This document shows, piece after piece, positions 10,101 to 18,242 of a stretch of DNA of 64,000 nt (the stretch's first letter is position 1; each line of letters starts with the position of its first letter). The stretch is from Hymenobacter negativus. Its GTDB lineage: Bacteria; Bacteroidota; Bacteroidia; Cytophagales; Hymenobacteraceae. The stretch is from assembly GCF_016056375.1 (NCBI RefSeq), contig NZ_JAEDAE010000007.1:62001-126000 (forward strand), given 5' to 3'. The position numbers were made by a program, and so were the translations under genes. The notes beneath the pieces are model-generated. The model was not told where the DNA came from and did not search any database. It saw nothing but the letters and a program-made list of their open reading frames with translations.

Positions 10101-10450
10101 CCCCAGTTCAGGTGCCCGCCGAGGCGGGCGCGCAGCTGGCGCAGTGGGAGGCGCAGGTGGCCGGGCACCTGGCCAACGAGCAGTTCGGCCCGGCCGAGTT
10201 GGCGGCTTTGCTGGCCATGAGCGAGCGCACGCTCTACCGCCGGCTGGGCAAGCTGGCGGGCCTCACGCCGGCTGCCTGGCTGCGCGAACTGCGCCTGCAC
10301 CAGGCCCGGCAACTGCTCGAAGCCGGCGACTTTGGCTCGGTGGCGGCGGTGGCCGACGCGGTGGGTTTCGCCACCGCCAAGTACTTCAGCGCCTGCTATG
10401 CGGAGCGGTTCGGCCGGCTGCCCAGCGAGTACGGCGCTGGCCGGGAATAA
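7187..10450 (+). CDS. Hybrid two-component sensor kinase/response regulator with AraC-type HTH (kinase 2)
   Basis: This paralogue of kinase 1 has the same domain order. The apparent start is TTG at 7187, directly before a signal peptide (LLGMLLMGLLLPAQA); ATGs at 7238 and 7250 would shorten it too much. A helical TPR-like periplasmic region extends to about residue 460, and a membrane segment covers about 477-499. HisKA has His539 in SHELRTP. The ATPase motifs are NALNHTP, DTGPGIAP and GGTGLGLALS. The receiver has Asp860 in TDAMMPRLSG and Lys in DDYLTKPF. The AraC domain contains SERTLYRRLGK and ends near GRLPSEYG. A linker of about 90 residues rich in Ala/Pro/Thr joins receiver and AraC domains. 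It is divergent from kinase 1 and followed on the same strand by the delta-60 repeat protein, a possible target. The signal sensed is unknown. Confidence 0.93.
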   Translation: MRPRYLPRQLGICCLLGMLLMGLLLPAQARFSPQQLAQSQRRLQAGRFGYRYWDARHDSLRRVLAGQRADTLRLHTLDHLFRLTDFSQDPLPLIRREHQQALAIARRLRIPEQVPWRLLVAYDRLSQAPVPNLAAMRDTLQAAIRAYDALGGHPIPFLLETLGGTQARLGQLDAVRSFFERQRATYQQRGEAMNEASCCRVLSSYYRVRGDYNQAISMRMRATELFRGRSVIRYYNELGVVGLFYTEWNNDAQALPYLRRAVAWPGLGSVFWAFLNRTIARAYLRLGNYSLAQRFSSQALRPHSPAEPVAAYDRTLGLVQQSAVLLALGRPTAAHPLLIEAQHLADSLHLPLRSSGGDCELAATWARYYAARGDADQTEAAWHRAYQQARQAHVAPLRLGYLRALAGFYQHRGQANRATPYALAALALADTLDAAEAATHVARYEFDQAAQAQQQRVERLRRAQLLSQAQARQQHTALSGLLAVLAVLGGLAVLLWRTSRRKSRDNALLAAQQQQLEAQAERLGELDAAKNQFFANASHELRTPLTLVLGPLETLLDDPAQKLPAAARRAVARAHRQARRLNELVNRILDLTKLQAGRLPVQATPTAVAPLLHQVVEQFGPLAASRALVLRGPELVPEELRLLVDADKVNQILTNLLSNALNHTPPGGTVTLETALPAADGFYTLTVRDTGPGIAPAEQERVFERFYQSPQNQTQGGTGLGLALSRELAALLGGTLTLASVPGQGAAFTLRFPAVELGVKSGELRVEEPELGDAKAEVDIERSESNPVADSMPAHFTPSVTPPTLNSTKPRVLVVEDEPDLREYLHELLAPTCEVLTAPDGQAALELLARDAPVDLITTDAMMPRLSGTELIAKLKADPRLTGVPVLMLTARADAAHRRAALTVGVDDYLTKPFAPAELLARVQVLLERHAVRRQFAAQPQEASAEPDAPAAALTSATPAASETAAEATVTTPVQVPAEAGAQLAQWEAQVAGHLANEQFGPAELAALLAMSERTLYRRLGKLAGLTPAAWLRELRLHQARQLLEAGDFGSVAAVADAVGFATAKYFSACYAERFGRLPSEYGAGRE
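9450..9608. repeat. In-frame inverted repeat inside kinase 2 linker
   Basis: The left arm contains GAGTTAGGAGTTAAGAGTG and GGAGTTAAGAGTT. The right arm near 9594-9606 contains AACTCTTAACTCC. The central part is unlike that of the kinase 1 element. It encodes the linker between the HATPase and receiver domains and stays in frame. Confidence 0.7.
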
Positions 10451-10753
10451 GTGCGCCACCCCAGAGGGACTGGTTTAGCACTGCGTGAGCCAGGCGGCCC
10501 GCAGCGCCTGCGGCGCCGACCGCATGGCCGAATTTCTGCCAAATGACCGAGGAATAAGGGGTAATGGGCAAGATTGGCAGGAATTCGGCAATGTGTCGAA
10601 TGGGCAGTATTCAATTTTGCCGAATAATAATCCACGGTGTTGGTGGGACCGTCAGCTTTCTTTTTGAGGGAGTGCTGGTCCGGAGCTACGCCCGCGGCCG
10701 CGCGTACCGGGGCCGTTGCCTGCCGATTAGTCGTTTCCTCAATCCGCTATTTT
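10451..10753. other. Intergenic region between kinase 2 and the delta-60 repeat protein
   Basis: This 303-base gap has no convincing gene. It holds the inverted repeat at 10527-10589, followed by an AT-rich stretch around 10600-10635 and the presumed 5' region of the next gene. Confidence 0.55.
10527..10589. repeat. Inverted repeat (GCCGAATTYCTGCCAA) downstream of kinase 2
   Basis: The arms are GCCGAATTTCTGCCAA at 10527-10542 and TTGGCAGGAATTCGGC at 10574-10589. They are 16 bases long with a single mismatch and a loop of 31 bases. There is no T-run. The core AATTyCTGCCAA matches the arms of the repeat at 2886-2930, and both begin about 75-90 bases after a kinase stop codon. Confidence 0.7.
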
Positions 10754-13700
10754 ATGACGTATCCTTTCTCGCTGCCCGGGCTGTTGATGAAGCGCCAGGC
10801 CCCGGCCGCCGGGCGGGCCACCCGCGCTGGCCGGGCCGTGCTGCTGGTCCTGCTGTTGGCTCTGCCACTACTGAGCCGGGCGCAATCCTCGACAAACATA
10901 GTCACACTAAATGCCAGTGCCATCACGACCATCAGTGCCACGCTAGGCTGCCACATCAATAATCCCGGCAGCCTGACGACGCAGGGGGTGGCTTACGCAT
11001 TGGGGTCGGTAACGCCCTTGGTGACCGGCAACTCCGTATCAAGTAGCGTCACCCCAGGAGTGGATGCTTATTACTCCGTAAGTAACCTGCTGCCCGGCCG
11101 GCACTACAGCATGCGGGCGTTCAGCATCGATAGCCAAGGCAACGTTGAATACGGACCCTTTAATGGATTCGATACGCCACCGCTTGCTTACCAGCCTCAG
11201 GGCCCCGTCGTGACCGTGACGCCGGCCGCCTCGACCCTGAGCCCGGGCGGCACCCAAACGCTGACGGCCAGCACGACCCTGCCGGGCTTCAACCTGGCCG
11301 GCGCGAGCTTCAACGGCGAGGTGTTCGCAGTGCAGCTGCAACCCGACGGCAAGGTGCTGGTGGGCGGCAACTTCACGAGCCTGAACGACCGCGCCGCGCC
11401 CGCCTACCTGCTGCGCCTTAACGCCGACGGCACCCTCGATACGGGTTTCAGCCCTGGTCAGAACGGGCTCAATGGCAAGGTGTATAGCCTGGTGCTGCAA
11501 CCCGACGGCAAGGTGCTGGTGGGCGGCGAATTCACGGCCCCGCGCAACCGGGTGCTGCGGGTGAACGCCGACGGCAGCCTCGACCCGAATTTTAACCCCG
11601 GCGGGGCCGGGGCAAACGACTTCGTGCGGATACTGGCGCTGCAACCCGACGGCAAGGTGCTGGTGGGCGGCAACTTCTCGACCTACAACGGGAGCGGCCC
11701 GGGCCGGCTGACGCGCCTGCTGGCCGACGGCACGTTGGACACGGGCTTCAACCCCGGCGGCGCGGGAGCTTCGGCCCTCGTCACGGTGCTGCTGGTGCAG
11801 CCCGACGGCCTGGTGCTGGTGGGCGGGCAGTTCACGAGCTACAACGGGGGCGGCCCGGCCCGGCTGACGCGCCTGCTGGCCAATGGCCTACCCGACCCGA
11901 CGTTCAACCCCGGCGGGGCCGGCGCGACCTCGCCCGGCTCGACGGACGCTTCCCCCATGCAGGCGTTGGTGCTGCTGGCCGATGGCCGCATCCTGGCGGG
12001 CGGACGGCTCACGGCCTACAACGGCGACGCCAGCGTGCCGGACGGCCTGCTGCGCCTGCTGGCCAACGGCCTGCCCGACCCCACCTTCAACCCCGGCGGG
12101 ACCGGGCTCAACGCCGGCGTGCGGGCGCTGGTGCAGCAGCCCGACGGCAAGGTGCTGGTGGGCGGCCTCACCTTCACCACGTACAACGGCAACGCCAACG
12201 CCCCCGACGGCCTGCTGCGCCTCAACGCCGACGGCACCCTCGACACTGGCTTCAACAACGGCTCCCCCAGGGGCGTCAACGCCTCTGTGTATGCGCTGGC
12301 GCTGCAACCCGACGGCAAGGTGCTGGTGGGCGGGTTGTTCACCACCTACAACGGCAGTGCCGTCGCCCCGCGCTACCTGATGCGCGTCAACCCCGACGGC
12401 AGCCTGGAAACTACGGTTACCGCCACCGCCGCCCTCGACGGGGTGACCTACACTTGGAACACCGGGGCCACCGGCCCCACGCTCACAGTGAGCCAGCCGG
12501 GCGACTACCTGGTGAAGGCCACCACCGCCCGCCAGGGCATGGGCTACAGCACCGTGGTGCGGGTGAGCGCGCCGCCGGCCACCGCGGTGCGGCTGACGCC
12601 CCCCGGCCCCTTGGCGCTGCCCGCCGGCGGCAGCGCCACGCTCACGGCTACCGCCACCCAGCCGGGGTTCAACGTGAGCGGCAGCGGCTTCAACAACGAC
12701 GTGCGGGCCGTAGTGGTGCAGCCCGATGGCAAGGTGCTGGTGGGCGGGTTGTTCAGCACCTACAACGGCAACGCCAGCGCCCCGGACTTCCTGGTGCGCC
12801 TGCTGCCCGACGGCAGCTTGGACCCGACCTTCAACCCCGGCGGGACCGGGCCCAGCGGCGGCAGTCCGTATTTTTCGGGCGGTGTGTATGCCCTGGCCCT
12901 GCAACCCGATGGCAAAGTGCTGGTGGGCGGGCGCTTTAGTGCCTACAACGGCGACAACAATGCCCCCGACTACCTGCTGCGCGTCAACGCCGACGGCACG
13001 CTCGATACTGGTTTCAACTACGGCCCCAACACCGGTTTCGTCCACCCCCTAGTGGATGACAATGGCGTCGTGTATGCGCTGGCGCTACAGCCCGACGGCA
13101 AGGTGGTGGCGGGCGGGCGCTTTGAGGTCTTCAACGGGAGTAGTTGCCCGCACCACGTGGCGCGCGTGAACGCCGACGGCAGCCTCGATGTAAACTTCAA
13201 CTTCAACGGGAGTGGCATCCGGGACGATTCTTTTTATAGCTCTGACGGGCTTGGCCGGGTGGAAGCCCTGCTGCTGCTGCCCAACGGCAAGATTATGGTG
13301 GGTGGCGTCTTCACCGATTACGACGACGACAACCGGGCCCCGAACGGACTGTTGCGCCTCAACCCCGAAGGGGACATTGACCGGCAGTTCAATTACAACC
13401 AGTATAATTTCACCACTCGTAATGATGGTTCCGGATTGGCGGGGCCATATGACCAAAATAAAGGGGCTGCATATACGCTGGCGCTGCAGCCCGACGGCAA
13501 AGTGCTGGTGGGCGGCAACTTTGACGCGTGGCTAATCTCCCCATTCCAAAGCCAGGCTTTCGGTAACGTGCACAATCTCATGCGCCTCAACACCGACAAC
13601 ACCGTCGATGGAACCTTCAACCCCCAGTCCCATGGGGTAGGGGCCGAAAACGCCGTGTATGCGCTGGCGGTGCAGCCCGACGGCAAAGCGCTGGTGGGCG

Positions 13701-14620
13701 GTGCCTTCACGAGCTACAACGGGACCCCGCGCAACTTCCTGATGCGGGTCGAAGCCAACGGCACCCTCAACAACGCGGATTCCTTCACCGGAATTAACAG
13801 CCCCGCGCTGGCGCTGGCGGTGCAGCCCGACGGCAAAGTGCTGGTGGGCGGCACCTTCGTCAACTTCAACGGCAGCAGCACCAGTTCCCGCCTGATACGC
13901 CTCCAGCCCGACGGCACCCTCAACAACGCGGACGCGCCGCTGGCCGGGGCCACTTTCGCCTTCAACCCCGGCAACGTCAGCGGCTCCACCTATACCGTGC
14001 GCACGCCCGGCACCTACACGGCCACGGCCACCGACCCGGCCACCGGTTTTGCTTATCCCTCCAACGCCGTGACCGTGACCTTCGCCCCCCTGCCGGTGGA
14101 GCTAACGGCCTTCACGGCCACGCTGGCCGGCCCCGCCGTGCGCCTGGCCTGGGCCACCGCCTCGGAGAAGAACAGCCAGGCCTTCATCGTCGAGCGCAGC
14201 CTCGACGGGCAGTCGTTTGCCGCCATTGGCACGGTAGCGGCCGCCGGCAGCAGCACCAGCGCCCGCGCCTACGAGCTGCTGGATGCCAAGCTGCCCAGCG
14301 GCGTGGCCACGCTTTACTACCGCTTGAAGCAGGTGGACGCCGACGGCACGTTCAGCTACTCGCCCGTGCGCACCGTGGCTCTGACAGCCGCGGCCACCGG
14401 CTTAGCCCTGTTCCCGAACCCGGCTCAGGGCGGGGCCGTCACCCTCATGGGCGCGCAAGCGGGCACGGCTGTCACGGTGTTTGACGCGCTGGGCCGCCCG
14501 GTGCTGGCTGCCGCCACCGATGCGGCCGGCACGGCCGCGCTGGCGCTGCCGGCCGGGCTGGCCACCGGCGTGTACGTGGTGCGCGTGGGCAGCAAGGCCC
14601 TGCGCCTCACGGTGCAGTAA
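10754..14620 (+). CDS. Secreted delta-60 repeat double-propeller-like protein with T9SS tail
   Basis: The protein has a signal peptide, an FN3-like module, fourteen delta-60 type repeats, a pre-tail FN3-like domain (opening LPVELTAF) and a T9SS type A sorting domain (LFPNPAQGG ... GVYVVRVG). The repeats carry QPDGKVLVGG then LLRLNADGTLDTGFNPG or close variants. They fall into two sets of seven, at about 11325-12410 and 12706-13935. Each set is preceded by a similar leader (GGTQTLTAST/GGSATLTATA then PGFN) and followed by an Ig-like module. Seven per set fits a seven-bladed beta-propeller. ATG 10754 is chosen; ATG 10787, immediately before the signal peptide, is equally possible. The open frame further upstream looks non-coding. 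It is probably a cell-surface or secreted protein exported by the type IX system. The ligand or activity is unknown. A hairpin terminator follows. Confidence 0.9.
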   Translation: MTYPFSLPGLLMKRQAPAAGRATRAGRAVLLVLLLALPLLSRAQSSTNIVTLNASAITTISATLGCHINNPGSLTTQGVAYALGSVTPLVTGNSVSSSVTPGVDAYYSVSNLLPGRHYSMRAFSIDSQGNVEYGPFNGFDTPPLAYQPQGPVVTVTPAASTLSPGGTQTLTASTTLPGFNLAGASFNGEVFAVQLQPDGKVLVGGNFTSLNDRAAPAYLLRLNADGTLDTGFSPGQNGLNGKVYSLVLQPDGKVLVGGEFTAPRNRVLRVNADGSLDPNFNPGGAGANDFVRILALQPDGKVLVGGNFSTYNGSGPGRLTRLLADGTLDTGFNPGGAGASALVTVLLVQPDGLVLVGGQFTSYNGGGPARLTRLLANGLPDPTFNPGGAGATSPGSTDASPMQALVLLADGRILAGGRLTAYNGDASVPDGLLRLLANGLPDPTFNPGGTGLNAGVRALVQQPDGKVLVGGLTFTTYNGNANAPDGLLRLNADGTLDTGFNNGSPRGVNASVYALALQPDGKVLVGGLFTTYNGSAVAPRYLMRVNPDGSLETTVTATAALDGVTYTWNTGATGPTLTVSQPGDYLVKATTARQGMGYSTVVRVSAPPATAVRLTPPGPLALPAGGSATLTATATQPGFNVSGSGFNNDVRAVVVQPDGKVLVGGLFSTYNGNASAPDFLVRLLPDGSLDPTFNPGGTGPSGGSPYFSGGVYALALQPDGKVLVGGRFSAYNGDNNAPDYLLRVNADGTLDTGFNYGPNTGFVHPLVDDNGVVYALALQPDGKVVAGGRFEVFNGSSCPHHVARVNADGSLDVNFNFNGSGIRDDSFYSSDGLGRVEALLLLPNGKIMVGGVFTDYDDDNRAPNGLLRLNPEGDIDRQFNYNQYNFTTRNDGSGLAGPYDQNKGAAYTLALQPDGKVLVGGNFDAWLISPFQSQAFGNVHNLMRLNTDNTVDGTFNPQSHGVGAENAVYALAVQPDGKALVGGAFTSYNGTPRNFLMRVEANGTLNNADSFTGINSPALALAVQPDGKVLVGGTFVNFNGSSTSSRLIRLQPDGTLNNADAPLAGATFAFNPGNVSGSTYTVRTPGTYTATATDPATGFAYPSNAVTVTFAPLPVELTAFTATLAGPAVRLAWATASEKNSQAFIVERSLDGQSFAAIGTVAAAGSSTSARAYELLDAKLPSGVATLYYRLKQVDADGTFSYSPVRTVALTAAATGLALFPNPAQGGAVTLMGAQAGTAVTVFDALGRPVLAAATDAAGTAALALPAGLATGVYVVRVGSKALRLTVQ

Positions 14621-15093
14621 TGCTTGTGTCTAAGTACTGAAACAAACAGCCCCGGCCTCATCAAGAAGTTGATGACTGTTCCCAGGAGGGAGTGCTACGA
14701 CAGAAAATGCCCGCCTTAACCGGTGGGCATTTTTGCGTTTATAAGGTGATAGAGCACGTATTCACTCCACCCTAAAAGCTGCAGCAGTCAGGATGCAGTA
14801 CCAGTAAGGTATAAATCAGGGGATGCTATTAAGTGTTGTAGGATAAGACATCCCGAAGACCGGGCGATTATCACGCCCAAAGCTGCCCGCGCTGCCGACG
14901 ACAACGAGCTGCACTTCTACGCCGGTGCCTCATGGCCCCGCCCGACTAGCGCCTGCTCGGCACCATCAAATTCCCGTGCCCACGAACCTGCTGGCCCAGG
15001 GCGAATGCCGCCTGTTTGGCCCGCAGCACTTACTTGCAGAAGCGGTGCGGCAATAGCTTTGAGGGCTTTTAGGGCTGGTCCGAGTGGACCCGG
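14621..15093. other. Intergenic region with terminator and possible decayed coding sequence
   Basis: The gap lies between two convergent genes. After the terminator at 14704-14734, about 14840-15070 is GC-rich and has a plus frame with protein-like composition (AARAADDNELHFYAG) but no start or recognisable family. It may be a remnant of a lost gene. The evidence is weak. Confidence 0.4.
14704..14734 (+). terminator. Hairpin terminator after the delta-60 repeat gene
   Basis: Stem AAAATGCCCGCC pairs with GGTGGGCATTTT around a 6-base loop with one wobble pair. The stem ends in T residues on the plus strand and A residues on the other side, so it could work in both directions. Confidence 0.75.
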
Positions 15094-15963
15094 TTAATTG
15101 GTAGGGCCGGTGTCGACGCGGGCTTCTATCACCTGCTGCACCGCTGTGGGCACGGCCGAAAGTAAGTCGAGCCCAGTGGCGGTTTCGATGGCGTCGACGC
15201 TGGTGCGGTAGGTGGCCCACGTTGTGCTAAGAGAATTGTCGTTGGGCGTATCGATGGCAATAACGCGGGTGCTGGTGCTGACGCGCTCGGCGTCGTTGGT
15301 GCCGGTGGGCAACACCACGACGACTTTCCAGCAGCGGGCCGGTACCGTCACGCGGCCCTGGTCGAGGCTGGTGGCGTAGCCATTGGTGCCCGTGCCGCCC
15401 CGCCCGTAGCTCCCGCAGATGATGTAAACTTCGTTGCCGGAATCGAGTAAGCTGCGGGTATAATCCTCCAGGTTGGCCCAGGTTTGCTGGTTGTTGCGCG
15501 GGGCCTGGGGCATCATGTTGGTCATGAGGAACGTGGCCGAATTGTCGGCGACGGTGCTGGTGCGGTCGGCGCTGGGGCAGTTGTGGCCCCGGTCAAAGCC
15601 CGAGCCGCTGTAGCTGGTGGCCTGCACCTGGTACCAGCCGGTGGGCAGCGTGTTATCGGGCCGGAAATCGTCTTGGCGGGCGGCGCTGCCGCGCCAATCG
15701 GAAGTTAGGTGCCAGCTCGCCCAGTTCGGAATGCCCCGGTCGCGGTGGTAGCTCAGGGCGTACTGGGGCTTGAGCAGGAGGTAATTGGTGGGCTGTGTGG
15801 GGTCAGCGGTGGCCCCGCTGGGATTGCCGAGGGTGAGATGCTCGGGCAGGTTTTGGGCTGGGGCACCGGGGCCGGCGGGCGCTACGGTTTCGCGTTGGCA
15901 AGCGGCCAGTAGCAGGGGCAAGGCGAGGGCGAAAAAGCGAAAATCTCGAAGGAAATGGTGCAT
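15094..15963 (-). CDS. DNA/RNA non-specific endonuclease (NucA family), lipoprotein
   Basis: This is a 289-residue lipoprotein with signal MHHFLRDFRFFALALPLLLAAC, so it is predicted to be anchored in the envelope through Cys. The family motif DRGH appears in GFDRGHNCPSADR, where the His is the catalytic base; downstream NMMPQAPRNNQQTW supplies the metal-binding Asn region. The central fold motif QYALSYHRDRGIPNWASWHL is typical of this family. The enzyme should cleave single- and double-stranded nucleic acid outside the cytoplasm, for nutrition or defence against extracellular DNA. The frame is open further upstream to 16008, but ATG 15963 gives a proper lipoprotein signal. It has no obvious operon partner; its 3' end converges with the delta-60 repeat gene. 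Confidence 0.92.
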   Translation of the reverse strand: MHHFLRDFRFFALALPLLLAACQRETVAPAGPGAPAQNLPEHLTLGNPSGATADPTQPTNYLLLKPQYALSYHRDRGIPNWASWHLTSDWRGSAARQDDFRPDNTLPTGWYQVQATSYSGSGFDRGHNCPSADRTSTVADNSATFLMTNMMPQAPRNNQQTWANLEDYTRSLLDSGNEVYIICGSYGRGGTGTNGYATSLDQGRVTVPARCWKVVVVLPTGTNDAERVSTSTRVIAIDTPNDNSLSTTWATYRTSVDAIETATGLDLLSAVPTAVQQVIEARVDTGPTN

Positions 15964-16134
15964 AGATTGGCAAGTAACAATGGCCCTTACGACGTGAATA
16001 AGGGGCAAAAAAGTCCTTGCATACGCTAATCTAAGCGGCTTTGTCGCTTTTACTCCGGTTTTGAGGTTGCTTCGTTGGTCCTATGGGCGCTAGTTGATGG
16101 ACACAAGAACCAATTTTGACACCAACCAAACGGC

Positions 16135-17067
16135 TCAATACGGAAACACCGACTCGTAATACTTAATGGTTTCGGCGATGCCGTCCTGGAAATCGGTGAA
16201 GCGGAATAGCGGAAATACCTGGCGGAATTTGGCGTTGTCCATCACCTTTTTGGGGGCGCCGTCGGGCTTGCTGGCATCCCAGCGCAACTGGCCGTGGTAG
16301 CCGAACTTGGTCTGGATAATGTCCACCAGCTCGCGCACGCTCAAGCCGTCGTTCTGGGCCAGGTTGGTGGGCTGGTCGAGGCCGGGGCGGTCGGGGTTTT
16401 GCAGCACTTCCCACACCAGGCGGGCAAAATCGCAAGCGTAAAGCCACTCGCGGATGGGCAGGCCCGTGCCCCAAATCGAGAGCTCGGGCTGGCCCAGGTT
16501 TTCGGCCTTCACAAATTTCGAAATCAACGCATTGAGGGCGTGCGCTTTGTTGGGGTCGGTCGAGTCGTAGGGGCCATACATATTGGGGGTGAGCAGATGG
16601 ACGCTGCGCACACCGTACTGCATCTCGAAGCACTCGGCGGTGGCCCACAGCAGGCGGCGGCTGGCCCCGTAGCTCAGCACGGAGCGGTGCAGGTGGCCGT
16701 TCCACCAGCCGCTTTCCTCAAATACATCGGCATCGGCCGGATAGGCGCAGTTGGCGATGGGGTTCACCACCAGCGCCTCCGGGCACTCCCGAGCCACGGC
16801 CTCGTACATGCCCAGAATCATGCGCGAATTATCGGCAATCACGGTGGCGGCCTTTTCGGTCACGTAGTTGAGGCTGCCCACGTGGGCCGCGCAGTTCACG
16901 ATGTGCGTGGGGCGGTGGGCACGCAGAAACGCGGCCGTGGCGGCGGTATCGCGCAGGTCGAGGCCGGTGCTGAGCGACGCGCCCACGTAGGCCGCGCCGC
17001 GCTGGCAGAGCTCCCGAGCCATGTTGCGGCCGGCAAAGCCGGTGTGGCCAAACAGAACAACTTTCAT
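16135..17067 (-). CDS. NAD-dependent epimerase/dehydratase, GDP-fucose synthase-like SDR
   Basis: This extended short-chain dehydrogenase has the Rossmann motif GHTGFAG at the N-terminus and NPIANCAYP plus PNMYGPYD in the substrate region. The fold and these motifs resemble GDP-4-keto-6-deoxymannose epimerase/reductases. At the catalytic YxxxK position it reads YGASR, with Arg in place of Lys. I do not know whether this is general in its subfamily. ATG 17067 is preferred; ATG 17082 overlaps the stop of the upstream aminotransferase, so the two are translationally coupled or nearly so. The pair probably makes or modifies a nucleotide sugar for the surface polysaccharide. The substrate is not known. 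Confidence 0.85.
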   Translation of the reverse strand: MKVVLFGHTGFAGRNMARELCQRGAAYVGASLSTGLDLRDTAATAAFLRAHRPTHIVNCAAHVGSLNYVTEKAATVIADNSRMILGMYEAVARECPEALVVNPIANCAYPADADVFEESGWWNGHLHRSVLSYGASRRLLWATAECFEMQYGVRSVHLLTPNMYGPYDSTDPNKAHALNALISKFVKAENLGQPELSIWGTGLPIREWLYACDFARLVWEVLQNPDRPGLDQPTNLAQNDGLSVRELVDIIQTKFGYHGQLRWDASKPDGAPKKVMDNAKFRQVFPLFRFTDFQDGIAETIKYYESVFPY

Positions 17068-17075
17068 GGCCGGGC

Positions 17076-18242
17076 TCACCATCCTTGCTTGATTACGTCC
17101 ACGATGTAAGCGACCTGCTCGGCACTCAGCGCATCGTGCAGGGGCACGTGAATCTGGGTGTCGTCGAAGCGGCGCTGGCGGGTCAGGTCGGGGCGCTTGC
17201 CGCCAAACAACGCGTTGTGGTCGATGCCATCGTGCACAACCGACGAGGCCACGCCCCTGGCCCGCAGCGCCCGGATGAAGCCCAGCCGGTTTTCAACGTG
17301 GAAGCCGAACAGCCAGTGGGCGCTTTCGCGGTCGGGCTGGTGCACAAAGTGCGTGAGGCCGGGCACTTGGCGCAGGCCGTCGCGGTACTGCTGCACGCGG
17401 GCGCGCCGCGCCGTCATGCGCTCGGCAAAGCCGTCGAGGTTGGCCAGGCCGAGGGCAGCGGCATAGTCCGAGAGGTGGTATTTATATCCCACGTCGGTGA
17501 GGTCGTATTCGCGCTCGCCCAGCTCGTTCACCGGCGAGCAGGCCCGGTCGATGCCAAACCAGCGCCGCCGAAACACCTCGCGGGCCATTTCCGGCGAGCG
17601 GGCGCACAGCGCGCCGCCATCGCCGGTGGTGAGGTGCTTGATGGCCTGAAACGAGAAGCAGGTAAAATCCGAAATGGACCCGATGGCCTGGCCGCGGTAG
17701 CTGGCCCCGGGGCTGTGGGCCGCGTCCTCAATCACGATGAGGCAGTGCTTGTCGGCAATGGCCTGGATTTCGGCCAGGTCGCATGGGTAGCCGCCCCAGT
17801 GCACTGCCATAATGGCCTTGGTTCGCGGCGTGATGCGGTGCTCGATGTCGGCCGGGTCGATGTTGCCGGTTTCGTACTGGATATCGGCAAATACGGGCTT
17901 GGCTCCCACCTGCACCACCGTCAGGGCCGTGGCGATGAAGGTTTGCGGGGCCAGAATTACCTCGTCGCCCGCCCCGATGCCGGCACACTCCAGGGCCAGG
18001 TGCAGCGCACTGGTGCCCGAGTTTAGGGCCGCCGGGTGGCGCATGCCCAGCTCGGCGCTGAGCCGGGCCTCAAATTCCTGTACCAGCTTGCCCTCGCTCA
18101 GGTAGGTGCTGGACAACACCTTGCCCACGCGCCGGGCCGCGCCGGGGTGCACAAACGTGCTGAACATTGGTAGTAGCTGGCCCGTCGCCGGGGCCGGAAC
18201 AGTGGCCCCAACAACCGGGGAGGGTAGGTAAGTATTGACCAT
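17076..18242 (-). CDS. DegT/DnrJ/EryC1/StrS family sugar aminotransferase
   Basis: This is a PLP-dependent aminotransferase of about 388 residues acting on keto-sugar nucleotides. Visible family features are LNSGTSALHLAL, the PLP-binding EDAAHSPGA and the Schiff-base lysine in SFQAIKHLTTGDGG. ATG 18242 gives the expected family length; the extra open frame to 18311 looks non-coding. The downstream SDR overlaps or abuts it, suggesting one transcription unit for an amino-sugar branch of polysaccharide synthesis. The specific product (for example perosamine-like or another 3- or 4-amino sugar) cannot be read from the sequence. A 580-base AT-rich gap lies upstream. Confidence 0.93.
   Translation of the reverse strand: MVNTYLPSPVVGATVPAPATGQLLPMFSTFVHPGAARRVGKVLSSTYLSEGKLVQEFEARLSAELGMRHPAALNSGTSALHLALECAGIGAGDEVILAPQTFIATALTVVQVGAKPVFADIQYETGNIDPADIEHRITPRTKAIMAVHWGGYPCDLAEIQAIADKHCLIVIEDAAHSPGASYRGQAIGSISDFTCFSFQAIKHLTTGDGGALCARSPEMAREVFRRRWFGIDRACSPVNELGEREYDLTDVGYKYHLSDYAAALGLANLDGFAERMTARRARVQQYRDGLRQVPGLTHFVHQPDRESAHWLFGFHVENRLGFIRALRARGVASSVVHDGIDHNALFGGKRPDLTRQRRFDDTQIHVPLHDALSAEQVAYIVDVIKQGW

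Noticed and set aside
11888..13045. Minus-strand frame opposite the delta-60 repeats
   Set aside because: The repeated pattern mirrors the sense-strand repeat; no domain of its own.
11325..13935. Regular repeats as a possible CRISPR or non-coding array
   Set aside because: Repeats encode conserved delta-60 protein motifs in one frame and have no short identical repeat/unique spacer layout.
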